Assembly: GCA_025267735.1 (NCBI GenBank)
Contig: CM046304.1
Span: forward strand, 25,795,381-25,859,380
Direction of reading: 5' to 3'
DNA length: 64,000 bases
DNA from: Mactra quadrangularis
Lineage: Eukaryota > Mollusca > Bivalvia > Venerida > Mactridae
Shown: piece after piece, positions 36,072-46,970 of the stretch
How the letters are laid out: each line of letters opens with the position of its first letter
Numbering within the stretch: position 1 is the stretch's first letter
Notes under the pieces: generated by a model
The model's database searches: none
Told to the model about the DNA's origin: nothing
The model's input: only the letters and a program-made list of their open reading frames with translations
Translations under genes and position numbers: made by a program

Positions 36072-39000
36072 GTAAGATTTCTTCTCATTGTATATCATTT
36101 GAATATATTTTGAGGACTGAACGTAACACTACTGTAACTCCATTTGAAAATAAAGGGAGTTACGATAGTGTTTGGTTTAGCCCTCGTTTTATGGTTTTAT
36201 GTTCCGAGGCTAGGAATAAATATTATAGGATTTTCTTTAGAAAATCTGTGGAATCTGAAGTAATGGAACTTGTTTGTATTAGCTTTCTAAATGTTTTTAT
36301 TCATAGAAATAGTGAATGTTTTTTGCTATGAATTGAAAAGGTGGGAAAGTTTCTATATTAAGCAGCTCAGACATACTTTGTTTAAGAGAAAGACTTTCAA
36401 TGTTAAGACAAAATCTATTAAAGCTGGAATATTGCCTTATTTTTATACCTCTCTAACTGTAGATTCAACAGGCAGTGAATAAGGATTGAACATGTAGTTA
36501 GTGCAGAAATTGATAGGTTTCAGGTTCAATTCTCTCCTCCCATCAAAAATGCCTATTTTCTTGAGCAAGAAATATACCCTCAGTTTACTGCAAACATGCA
36601 AATTAACAGAAATCCTTCATGTCATTATCTTACGTGTTGGTTTTAGCAGAAAAGTAGAGACGTGAACTATCCCCACAAACCCACCTATTATTTGTTGAAA
36701 ATTTCATATATTCACACTTTAATATTATTTCAGATTTCAAAATGGCGGTCACAGAAGAATACATTTGGATGGGCGAGAGCTGAAGTTGTGGGTGCCCTAG
36801 TAAATTCAGTATTTTTGATAGCGCTATGTTTCTCTATCCTTGTTGAAGCCCTTAAAAGACTTGTAGAGATTGAAAAAATTGAGAACCCTAAATTATTACT
36901 GATAGTCGGAGGGGTTGGCCTCTTCATCAACTTTATTGGATTAGCATTATTTCATAATCATGGTAAGTCTGTAATTTTATCTAACCATTACAGGACTTTC
37001 TGTTTTTTAGCTTTTTTATCTTGAACACTTAATATATATATTGTGTGGTATCAGTAATGAGAGTTCTTGAATTTGAGAACAAATTAGTGTAGAATAGGTA
37101 ACAGCAACAAAGGTATGACCGGATGAATGCTTGAAACACTGATACATTTTCATGTCAGGTGACTCATACATGTCTTCTCCTGAGTGTCCATGCACAGTAT
37201 AACTTACATTAAAAGCTACCTGCCTTATCAGGATCACCTGCTGAAAGTGGCCAGTCTGTCTTCCTTCAAAATAAAAATAACTATATTTTGAAACTGTAAT
37301 TAGCAGCCACTTGCTGTATGTGACCAGAAACCACCTATTTCCTTAACTATTCACCAATTTACTTGTATTAAGAGGTCACAGTCTTTCAAATATTAGAATT
37401 AACAAATTGTCACCAACATTATACTTCGATCATTTTGTTTCTATGATCCTTTAACTTTTTGAAGGATATCAGGTAAATTGCAAGTTGACAAATTTCATTT
37501 ATTTGCATGACCTTGATGTTAACCTGCTCCTATGGTATGTGCTCATGAATCATGACTTAAAATTTTCCTCTGATTTATCAATGTTTTATCAGGGTAATGA
37601 TAACATTTTGTTGATAACGAGTTTTTAAATGATGATAATAAATTCATATGATACACGTGTTATGACCTCATTTTCACACCTTGCACTCTTGTGTACTTTA
37701 AAAATGTAACTACATGTCGTTGAATAAATTCATAATTCATAATTATGATACATGTATTGTAACCTCAACTCCACACCTTGCACTCTTGTGCAATTTAAAA
37801 ATGAAACTACGTGTCATTGTTACTGAAATATGTATAACTTAAGAAATACTGTGTCATGAGGTAGTGGTTACAGGTTAGTACACTGGACTTTAGATATGGT
37901 GATCTAAGTTGATTTCTGGTTTCAGCAGGTCATAACTTTTCATGTAGGAGACTGAAAACATATCATGAACAGCAACAGTCAAAAATCACAGATCCCCCAC
38001 ACAGTCTGAAAGCAAAGAGGGAGATGTTTTATAGTTGTAAACTTCTAAAGATTTAACTATAAATGATGATTTTCTTCCATTTATGAAGAAAAAATTTGTT
38101 TCATGTGTATCAATACCTTAGAGCTCAGCCATCAGCCATGGTTCTTTATGTTAGAAAGTAGGCCTTTGTTTACAGAAGATGATGCACTTGTCCCTTTTTT
38201 CTGCCTCCCTGCCCTTTTTGAGTTCTAGAATAATCATTATTATTGTGATACAGGTCACAGTCATGGAGGTGGTGGACACGGACACAGTCACGGTGGTGGA
38301 GAACATAGTAAAGAGAACCAGTCACTTGTAGAAGCCTCAGCTAGAATACAGTCTAGTGATGGTGGTAGTAGCCATGACGACTCGATATCAGATCATGACG
38401 AAGTTGCTATAGAATTTGATAGCAATAAAGTTTGTAAGTTATTTTTAAATGTATGTTGAAAATTATTTTTATAGTCACGGCTCCTGGTCTGGTGGTATGT
38501 ACCCTGGGGTTTGTATTAACAACAATCTTAGGAAAAAATTTCACTATAAATTATTCTATTTCATAACTTAATACTTACTTGCATACACACAAGGCTTAGC
38601 CTTTTTCAATTGACACCAACATCTTTGCATGGGCCAAATAATAAATTCAATGACCAATTTCAAGCACCATGATTAGACTAAACTTTGTTTATTCAACACA
38701 AAAGTTGCAATAATTGAGAATTTGGCCAATAATTTAACTACCTTGCCAGAATCAATATACCTAGTAATTATGTATATCTAGTGTTTTTGTCTCAGAACTG
38801 ACCTGACCACCTTTGATCCTTGCTATTTTGTATATAAATATCATTGTGTCACAGTGACGTGCTTGATATCATAATATGCAACCTTGAACATATTATCTGG
38901 CAGTCCTGGTCAAATTGTTCCTTGGTATAGGGAAGAGTTGTCAGCTGTGAGAATCCTGGTTTTATCTTCTTGTCTAAAACCTATCAACTTGCCAAAAATT

Positions 39001-42000
39001 TCAATATTTACAAAATAGAATATCAATTACTATTGATTTAATTCTAATTGCATACTACAAATGTATGTGTAACTATAGAAAAGTTTATTGTTACATTTTG
39101 TTGATAAAAGACTACATGTATATCATAATGTAATACTTATTTATAATCAGCCAGACTTTTCATAGAAAAAATTCAACTTGTAGATTGGGGATACTTGGGC
39201 AGGTGCCATGATAAGTAAAAGTGCTATTTTTGAAGTAATGACAGTAGAATATTGTCTCTTTTCATGAAGCAAAAAATACCCAAATCTGAAAATTCAGGTG
39301 TAGATATTTGCATAGTAAATAATTCTCTAGTCATATAATGATACAAAAAATTCTAATAAATTATATTTATTTTTTTGTTTTCAGCATCTAGTGCACAGTT
39401 AAATATGCGTGCTGTATTTCTGCATGTATTAGGTGATGCCTTAGGTTCCGTTATTGTTGTAGTTAGTGCTCTAGTCATAATGTTTGTAGATGCTGACTGG
39501 GTTTACTATGTAGATCCAGCTATGAGGTTTGTACCTTATAATTTATTTCTTCCTTGTCTTGTCTATTTAGAATCATTGTAAGAGGAATGTTCCAGTGGTT
39601 GGACAGACACTGAAGAGGTCCCAGGTTCAAATCCCACTTGGGCATTGCTAGTTTCACTTAGCAAGAAATTAACCTACTATTGTTTCACTCCACCCAGGTG
39701 TAAATGGGTACTGTGAGAGATCGTCTGCCTTCAGATGATTTCAATGATCAGGGGTTATCTTGCAGAATTGTTAAGTCAGATTCAAGAATTTTGGGATCAA
39801 ATCTTGCTTTAGGGTACTGCTTGAATCTATTTCATAGCAAAATGTGTACCTGCTTTGTTTGCCTCCTTTTTACCAGGTGTAAAAGAATACTTATTAGGAC
39901 AGTTATGGGAATATATAAATATCACATCCTACAGAGGGTGATAGAACAGAATGTTTACCCGAGACAAGTAATATCAACCGAGGCCGATGATGAAAGCCAA
40001 ACTGTGATTGGTTACTGTAGAAACATTCAGAAGGCAGTTGTGAGTTTGTCACTATCAGATTTAACTGAATACTGGGATATGATAACGTAAATTTACATAA
40101 AATGAATTTGCAATGCTTGGCAAGACTTGCGCAGAAAGTACTGAGCTAATGCATTCAGCAAGTTTATACATTACTCTTTATTTAGTTCTTTTTCAATAAC
40201 TATTACATTCATTTCTTGTTATCTTGACTTTGTTGGGATCCTTGAAAAATAGTCGAGATAAAGAAAATTTACTAAGGGAGGTAAGTCTGGTGTCTTCAGC
40301 AGCTCTTTTACCTGCTCAGAGCGTATAGTTTAAAATAATTGCTCTATTTCAGCTTTAAATAAGGTTTTCTATTTATACCACAAATATACTCTCAGTTGGT
40401 ATGTACTTTCACAAGTTTCTAATTTTACGCAGACTGTGTCTCGATTAAGCAACTTATCAAGTATTTATTCTTTGACAATGTGTTACCAGTCAACTATTTT
40501 ACATTAAAACATTTAAGACTAGGAATCCATATGCCTGATGTGACGTCAATGATAGTCATACAACTCGTGCAATGTTGGCTTCTCTTTAATGTATCAATGT
40601 CGCGTCTTGCTAACAACACACCGAGAGCATTTAGTATAATTGAGTAGTAGCAGGTATTAGCAAGTTGTTAACAACTTTATGTCCAACCGGCATTTTTCTA
40701 AAGCGAAGAGAGCGATTAATTTTAGTTATTAAGAATAAGCCTTAAAATTAAGTTTAAACATTTAAATCAACTTAAAAACGAAATGAAATAAAATAAGACT
40801 GTAAACCACAATTCGTTTTTTTTTATTTATTATTTTTTTTTTTTTACACATTCTTTCATCAATTACGTATGTAACGAGTAAAGATCCCACGATGCTCAAT
40901 TTATTTAATTATGACATCTGTCAATCAAAATGCTGTCACTAGGTTTATTCACTATTGTTAAATGACAAGTGGATTAAATTTCTCCTTTTTATCAGTTTCA
41001 CAGTACAATTGTTAAATGATTGGGGCGTGTTGTTTTTCGCACCTCGTTGAATTACCGATGACATCTTGGTCTTTTCGAGGTAAACATTGTGATTATTGAG
41101 TGACTCAGAAGTTTTGGTCTGAAATTTATGATTGAGATAAAAAATCAAGATAAACATTAATTTTCATATAGATAATGAAGGGAAAAAAAGGGACTTACAA
41201 TTTTCAATAGAGACAATGAAAATTTGACGTAAGTGTAGTCTAGATAATGCGAATTGACAGTACTTTTTTTACTAAGTAATAAATGTGTTATCTTTTTTTA
41301 TTTCAGTATTATGATGGTTTGCATAATTCTTAGTACAACAATTCCATTATGTGAGTAACTTTTTACTGTAATAAATATCATAATAATGTAATCATGATTA
41401 TATTATGTCTTATATTATTATGACCTTCTGCTTTTTATTAGCCGGATTTTTCAACAACAAAATTTAGCTAATACAGTCCATTCGCGTTCGCTCAAAACGC
41501 GTTCGCTCGTAATTACGGTTTCGCTCGAGATCGTATCTTGGTCCCGATCGAATTTACTCTAAAGTTCATTTAAAAAAGATGCGATAACTCAAAATGCGTT
41601 GACTCGTATTTTACGTTAACTCGAGCTGGATTTCGAGTCCCGTCAATGATAAAATCACTTGAAAATTACGCGCTGGCTCAAAGTATTGATTTTTGAAAAT
41701 TTTCGCACCTTTCACGGCCAGGTATCATTATCCGATGAATAGCCTTTTGTTTGACGTGTCACTCACCATTAAAAACTTATCAAATTAAATCAAACTGTGA
41801 TAATGTAGAAGCCAAGATCTGTTTAATTTGAACGTGTCATTACGTGTAATTAACTGAATTTTACATCTTACCTACCTGTACTGGTACAGCATATTAAATC
41901 GAACCTTATGACAGTATGTCGTACGTCGAGAAATGTTAGTTAATTAAAAGCAAGATTGAACAAAATGTGTATTTTTTATATATGTTAATTCCAGATAAAA

Positions 42001-45000
42001 TTACACATTCTTCACAAAAAATCGCGTACATATAAGTAAAGTTTTATTCACAACAAGGACGATAGCAAAAACAAAATGAGTTTCAAAGTGCATGTATATG
42101 TATTCTACATAAAACAAAGAAAGGTTAAAATTGAGGACATTGACATCATCAAGTTTAACAAAATCAACAATTTTATGTTATGTTAAATGCACTTAACAAG
42201 AACACATTTAAAATTAGGAAAAATAACACCATTGAATTATTACATGTCTTTTATTCAAACTCAAATCTACATCAACATCTAATATTGTGACAGCGTGAGA
42301 CGACGCCATTCAGAACAACCTCGGCGATCATCTACGAAGATATACCTCGGAAATCAGACGTAGAAGGATTACAACCAAGTTATAAGGTCCGGCGATAGTC
42401 ACTTTTATGTCAACATTTTATAATAACATTGTTTCACGCTTTATCACATCGTTTCATTCGTACAATATCTCACGAGTCGTATTTCTGTGTAGTTCAGACT
42501 ATATTACCGCAGAAACCAAAATTCCTAGATTTACTTTTTCACCTTATGTTATTCGAGGTTTAGATCGCCGAGGTTGTTCTGAATGAGACGACGCCTTTAA
42601 AGTGAATATCACGATGTGGAAAAATTAAAAAAAACAAGATGGCGGATCTGTTATACGTTAACTCGAGATCGCGTTCGCTCGAACATTTTTTGAAGTCCTG
42701 TCCAATTTCGAGCGAACGCGAATGGACTGTAGTTTGGCGAAACACCAGTGTGGTAACCAGTGTGGTTAACAATTGCATTAAAGTTTTTCTTTATCATATG
42801 TTTCTGCCATTTATTGTCTGATCTTTATGAAACTTCATTCAATGATAACATACCATGTGGTGAACAGAATAAGAAAGTAACTACAACTCTACCTGCCTTT
42901 ATTATGGATCATTTCCCTTTGTAGCTTTTGTGTTAAAGTTTTTAAATCCGGCTTAATGTGGTTTCCACATTACATTTCTTAATAAGTTGTTATTCCACTG
43001 TGTTATTCTGGAGGCATGATTATAATTACAAAAGTCATTAATCTATACCTCCTAATCTATTACTCTCTCAGCACATTTTTTTAACAAATCTATACCAAAT
43101 GTCAAGCTACATGTAACCAGGCTATAGTACTTAGAAAACTGGAATGTTTCTCTGCCAAGTAGCCCAATTTTTAGCTAATCTTTATTAAGGTTATTTACAT
43201 TAGTAAAGTTTTAAGTAAAATTATTCCTTCTTTGTTAATATGTTGCTAAAATTCTATATCATTAATAATTTAATTATATCATTATTTTACTATGTACACA
43301 TTTCTTGAATAAAGTTCTGTTCTCCTAAAATTCATTATCATCATTATGTTATTGTTTTATTATTTTACTTTCAGTAAAAGAAGCAGCCTTGATATTGTTA
43401 CAGACAGTTCCTACACATATACAAGTTCATGATATTAAAAATAAAATAGAAAAGGTAAACCCTTTAACCAAATTGTAGAATGTTTATTACTGCAAAATCC
43501 ATGGCTTATGTGACAGTCTTAAAATGACAACCCAAGGTATTGGTAGAAAAGCAGAAGCGATTGCCTTGTTAATGGACCTACATCATTGAAATCATTGAAA
43601 TTGTTCAGGCTTGTAAAAATTATTTCAGTCTAATAAAAAAAACTGTTTTCTAGTCCCAATTGCTTTAAAAAACAGCGAAGTGCTTGTTCCTATAGCTTTT
43701 TTGTTGCTTGTCTTTGTTTTGCTTGAATTGTTAATGATTGTCTTTAGCCGCTGGCTAGCTTTATCGTTAGCTCACAAATCTACTGATTGAGGGATTGAAG
43801 GTTCAAATCCCAGGTGGGGCATACTTTTGAGTTCCTTCATGAAATAACTTCTATGACCATTCTCCTTCTTACCAATGATTTTTAATCATGTAGGCCAGTT
43901 GTCAGTCACTGACAGAAGTATGCCCCTAATAAATGGTTTACAAGTAAATTCAGATATTTAGCTTTTCTAGGAACATGAGAAAGTTGACTGTTGCTTTGAT
44001 ATGACCTATGCAAGGTGTTGCTATGGTGCTAAACTCAACCAAAAAATTCACACAACATTAACATATTATTTTTTCATGTCTATTTCAGATTGAAGGAATT
44101 CAAGCTGTGCATGAACTCCATGTGTGGCAATTAACTGGTAATAGAGTAATAGCATCAGCTCATGTCAGATGTCATAATCCTCATGAATATATGGTTATAG
44201 CTATTAAAATTAAAGATCTCTTTCATAATGAGGGTATACATTCCACAACTATACAACCTGAATTCTCGGAGGTAAGTCTTACTGTCTGTATAACTGTTTA
44301 TGGGCATTTAGGAAGTTAGCAGTACCTGCACCCTCTTTCTCTTGTGAGGGCCTTTTTCTTGTAAAACGGGTTATTTGTAGGCCCATTCCGCTTTTGAATT
44401 CTTTTAGAAATCATGCAGTTTTCCCCAAATTAGGAGTAACCATAGTATTAAAATGTGATACAATTTCCCCAAATGTTTCATATAATGGCCACATATAAGG
44501 TACATATAAGGTCTTTGGCCACTTCCCCAAATACTGAAAATCCATGTTTGTCTGGGGCATAGTTTACCTTCAAATATGAAACTTAGGGCACGTTCCGCAA
44601 GGAAATCGCTAGATAGCGCTTCGTCCTCTGATACCTTTCTTGCACCGAAAGTATTTATTATGTGACACCAAATCGAGGGTATCAGGGGACAAAGCGCTAG
44701 CTAGCGATCGCCTTGCGGAACATGCCCTTAGTATACAAGTATATTCCTTGCAGTTAGTTGGTGCAGTATGTTAGATGCATAAACTATTTGTGCAATTTTG
44801 GATTAATTCCCTTTGATAGATTTTGTGAGGGCTTGACAAAATACATAAAAAACAAATTTACACGCTTGTCAACCATTTCATCATGTTTTAACATCTACAT
44901 AATCTAATACACAGATGTAACGGGGAATCAACCCTTTTAAACTTTCCATAAAATAGGAAAACTTGCCTTTTTTTCTGCAGATTTTTTTGTAAGAAATCTG

Positions 45001-45286
45001 TTTGGTAAGATGAGATCACTGCATAGAACACTGTTAAGAGATTTTATGAACTAATAATGGCCCTTCTCTTTTGGATTATTCCCTTAAATTACATTTCATT
45101 ATGTTATTTTTATCTATATTTCAGGATTGGGATACCTTGCCATCAAATTGTGCTTTAGCTTGTGGTCCAGATAAAACTTGCTATCCCGATACTTGCTGCC
45201 CTGTACCGACTAAATCACCAGGAAAAACACAAAATGGAATCCCTAAAAATACTTCTCCAAAGGATAAAAAGGAAAATCCTGTTTGA
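35895..45286 (+). CDS. SLC30A1: SLC30A1/ZnT1-type zinc exporter, 8 coding exons, 398 aa
   Basis: The exons are 35895-36071, 36734-36962, 38254-38433, 39385-39526, 41307-41350, 43375-43454, 44089-44271 and 45125-45286. Phases agree and 1197 nt is 398 codons plus TGA. It is a cation diffusion facilitator with six predicted membrane helices that exports zinc by proton exchange. Zinc-site residues are visible: H43 and D47 in helix 2 (SFHMLSD) and H209 and D213 in helix 5 (FLHVLGD). A His-rich loop (residues 133-153, eight His) lies between helices 4 and 5. The C-terminal domain carries VHELHVWQL and IHSTTIQPEF, typical of ZnT1, and a Cys cluster (CALACGPDKTCYPDTCC). It is shorter than human ZnT1 (507 aa): the His loop is compact and the Cys-rich extracellular insert between helices 5 and 6 is absent. 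SLC30A10 is a close relative, but the C-terminal blocks favour ZnT1. Confidence 0.93.
36734..36962 (+). CDS. SLC30A1: SLC30A1 coding exon 2
   Basis: Acceptor TTTCAG|ATT, donor CATG|GTAAGT. It encodes QKNTFGWARAEVVGALVN (the conserved CDF block), helices 3 and 4, and the first His of the His-rich loop. Confidence 0.93.
38254..38433 (+). CDS. SLC30A1: SLC30A1 coding exon 3 (His-rich loop)
   Basis: Acceptor ATACAG|GTC, donor GTTT|GTAAGT. It encodes GHSHGGGGHGHSHGGGEHS followed by an acidic Ser/Asp segment; a cytosolic loop presumed to handle zinc. Confidence 0.9.
39385..39526 (+). CDS. SLC30A1: SLC30A1 coding exon 4
   Basis: Acceptor TTTTCAG|CAT, donor ATGAG|GTTTGT. It encodes LNMRAVFLHVLGDALGSVIV, helix 5 with zinc ligands H209 and D213, and a very short outer loop ending VDPAM. 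Confidence 0.92.
39572..39900 (+). mobile_element. tRNA-like SINE (family C), two overlapping copies in SLC30A1 intron 4
   Basis: GGTCCCAGGTTCAAATCCCA resembles a box B head; TTAGCAAGAAATTAACC and CCACCCAGGTGTAAATGGGT form the 3' part. A second degraded copy follows from about 39770. Related 3' parts (TTTCCTTGAGCAAGAAAC) occur at 36540-36600, 45897-46065 and 53025-53180. Confidence 0.55.
40190..41268. mobile_element. Possible Tc1/mariner-like non-autonomous element in SLC30A1 intron 4
   Basis: The left side TTGTTATCTTGACTTT and the right side, inverted, TACTGTCAATTCGCATTATCT and AGAC share a partial inverted match (about 15 of 21). The body has no coding capacity. The boundaries are approximate, and the right end lies about 40 nt before exon 5. 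Confidence 0.35.
41307..41350 (+). CDS. SLC30A1: SLC30A1 coding exon 5 (44-nt micro-exon)
   Basis: Acceptor TTTCAG|TAT, donor TTAT|GTGAGT. It encodes IMMVCIILSTTIPL, helix 6; homology (vertebrate VMVCILLYTTYPL) and phase (2 to 1) both require it. Confidence 0.9.
41472..42731. mobile_element. Tc1/mariner-type element (1260 bp) with perfect 22-bp TIR
   Basis: The ends TACAGTCCATTCGCGTTCGC (plus TC) at 41472-41493 and its exact inverse at 42710-42731. The TA-CAGT start fits Tc1/mariner insertion at TA. No transposase is recognisable. The GCGTTCGCTCG motif recurs inside both ends, and a second element is nested at 42307-42585. Confidence 0.85.
42307..42585. mobile_element. Nested MITE (family H) with 9-bp target duplication
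   Basis: The ends CATTCAGAACAACCTCGGCG (plus ATC) and its exact inverse; AGACGACGC lies at 42298-42306 and 42586-42594. A 9-bp duplication suggests a Mutator-like superfamily. A 44-bp relative is at 51239-51282. Confidence 0.8.
43375..43454 (+). CDS. SLC30A1: SLC30A1 coding exon 6
   Basis: Acceptor TTTCAG|TAA, donor AAAAG|GTAAAC. It encodes LKEAALILLQTVPTHIQVHD, the start of the C-terminal cytosolic domain. Confidence 0.92.
43746..44046 (+). mobile_element. Family A SINE in SLC30A1 intron
   Basis: Head GGCTAGCTTTATCGTTAGCTC and GGTTCAAATCCC, body as at 28581, tail CTCAACCAAAAAA. It ends about 40 nt before exon 7. Confidence 0.75.
44089..44271 (+). CDS. SLC30A1: SLC30A1 coding exon 7
   Basis: Acceptor ATTTCAG|ATT, donor GGAG|GTAAGT, 61 codons in phase 0. 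It encodes IQAVHELHVWQLTGNRVIAS and GIHSTTIQPEFSE, the most diagnostic ZnT1 blocks. Confidence 0.94.
44586..44727. mobile_element. PIF/Harbinger-like hairpin MITE (142 bp)
   Basis: About 50-bp terminal inverted repeats starting GGGCAYGTTCCGCAAGG (44 of 50 matching) around a 40-bp centre, flanked by TTA at 44583-44585 and 44728-44730. It lies 315 nt after SLC30A1 exon 7. Confidence 0.85.
45125..45286 (+). CDS. SLC30A1: SLC30A1 coding exon 8 (terminal)
   Basis: Acceptor TTTCAG|GAT, 53 codons plus TGA. It encodes a Cys-rich tail (five Cys) and a Lys/Pro-rich end. Vertebrate ZnT1 also has a Cys cluster here (CELACRTQCALKQCC). Confidence 0.9.
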   Translation, partial: DWDTLPSNCALACGPDKTCYPDTCCPVPTKSPGKTQNGIPKNTSPKDKKENPV

Positions 45287-45896
45287 ATGAGTGCATAAAA
45301 CATTGGGCCAATTAAAAAACAAACAACTTCTCAGGGGAAGTCTTCTAGGCAGGGCAATGCACTGATAGAGAATGTATGCTTGTATACATGTGACTGACAT
45401 CAAAATTTCTGCCTATCAGTGGAATATAGCCTCTAATGATCAATTTGAAATTATCATTAACCTCTGATGTGATGTTATCAACTTTACAATTATGTTATCA
45501 GAGACTTTGAATGTGAGATATATTGGGTCATCATCTGGAGTTGATAATACAAATTTACATTAAGATACATAAAAATGGCCCTTAATTTTAGCTGTTTTAG
45601 CTAATTTCAAAAAATGTTGTCAGCTCAAACTGTAATCAGTCACTGATGGAGCAATGTTTGTTCTAGCTCAGCTTAAACCATAAGTAAAGAAGTAGTTTGG
45701 CAGTTGCTGATGAAATAAAGAAATCTAGTATGTCTATTAATAAATGGCAGTACGAAAATTGTCATCCTGCATTGTCCATGTCATAAAAACTCTTTGATTG
45801 TTAAAATGGGTTGTAAAACAAAACCAAATGAAGGACAAATGATTATAAAATCTAATCCTATGATGGCGATGCTGAGTTTTAAGCTTTATAGAGGTA

Positions 45897-46065
45897 TCAG
45901 GTTAGTGTTGGAATCCCATCCAAAACCTACCCTGTTGTTTCCTTGAGCAAGAAACTTCATCCTACTATCTCAGTACTGGGGAACCAGGAAGCAGACTCGG
46001 AAGTGATAAATCTAATATGTAAGAACTTGCTTCACAATCAAGCTAAAATAAATTAGTATGAGACT
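45897..46065 (+). mobile_element. Family C SINE fragment
   Basis: CCTACCCTGTTGTTTCCTTG then AGCAAGAAACTTCATCCTAC, ending in AAGCTAAAATAAATTAG; the same end is seen at 53170. Confidence 0.5.
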
Positions 46066-46895
46066 AGTGTTGATGGATGATAAATGTTGATCAAACAAAG
46101 ATGTTTCTTTAAAACTAATACACGACACGAGCTGTATGTTCAAATTATATGATTTTAACCTCAACTATTAATTTGTATTTCAAAATTTGTAATCATCTTT
46201 TTTATATCAAAGACATATTGTTTGTGTTCAGCATGGTTATTATAAATGCCAAAGATTATATGTTTAAATTATAAATGTGATGATGTCTTTAAGTGTGTAT
46301 TTTAATTGTTGAAAGAGAGTCAAATAGCAGATTTAACGTTTCTTAGTGGAGAAATGATATTATTTTTGTGTTATATAGTTGTTCAGCTTTTTATTGTTAT
46401 AAGCTTTAGTAATAAATTTAGATTAATAATTATAAAATAAAATCAGCTTGAACATTGACAAAAAAACAATCAATATTTGATATGAGAAGTCTTGTGAAGA
46501 ATAACATTGTATAATAAAATCAGATATATTTGCTGATAAAAATTGTTAGAAAATCAATTTACTTAAAGGCTTTGTATTTTGTAAGTACAATGTATATGTG
46601 ACATATTCATATAGTCTATTTTAAAACAAACAACACATTTTTCATAAACATCTCCATAATGAGGCCAAAAATGTACATATGCTTTCAAAGCATCATCAAC
46701 CGTTTAGCTAGCTCAACATGATGAGGTGCTATTTTTGCTTATTCTTCAAACAAATAGGTAAATCATAATTAGGAGATTTCAATGTATATTTTAGTCCTTA
46801 TGTTTTCTAGTTACTTATAACAATCCTATGTACATTTATATATGAACTGTTCTTCCTAAAGTTGTTGCTACAATCAATGTAAACCATAGTCAGAT

Positions 46896-46970
46896 ATCGT
46901 TTGTTTGTTTTTTGGGTTTAACGCCGTAGCAACACATTGTATAGGTCATAAAACGGCAGTAGTCCGATAT
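46896..46970 (-). mobile_element. Family A SINE tail fragment
   Basis: GTTTGTTTGTTTTTTGGGTT followed by TAACGCCGTAGCAACACATT is the inverted 3' end of the family. Confidence 0.6.

Noticed and set aside
39704..40090. 128-aa plus-strand open frame in SLC30A1 intron 4
   Set aside because: It overlaps SINE-derived sequence, has no known domain, and the flanking exons join in phase without it.
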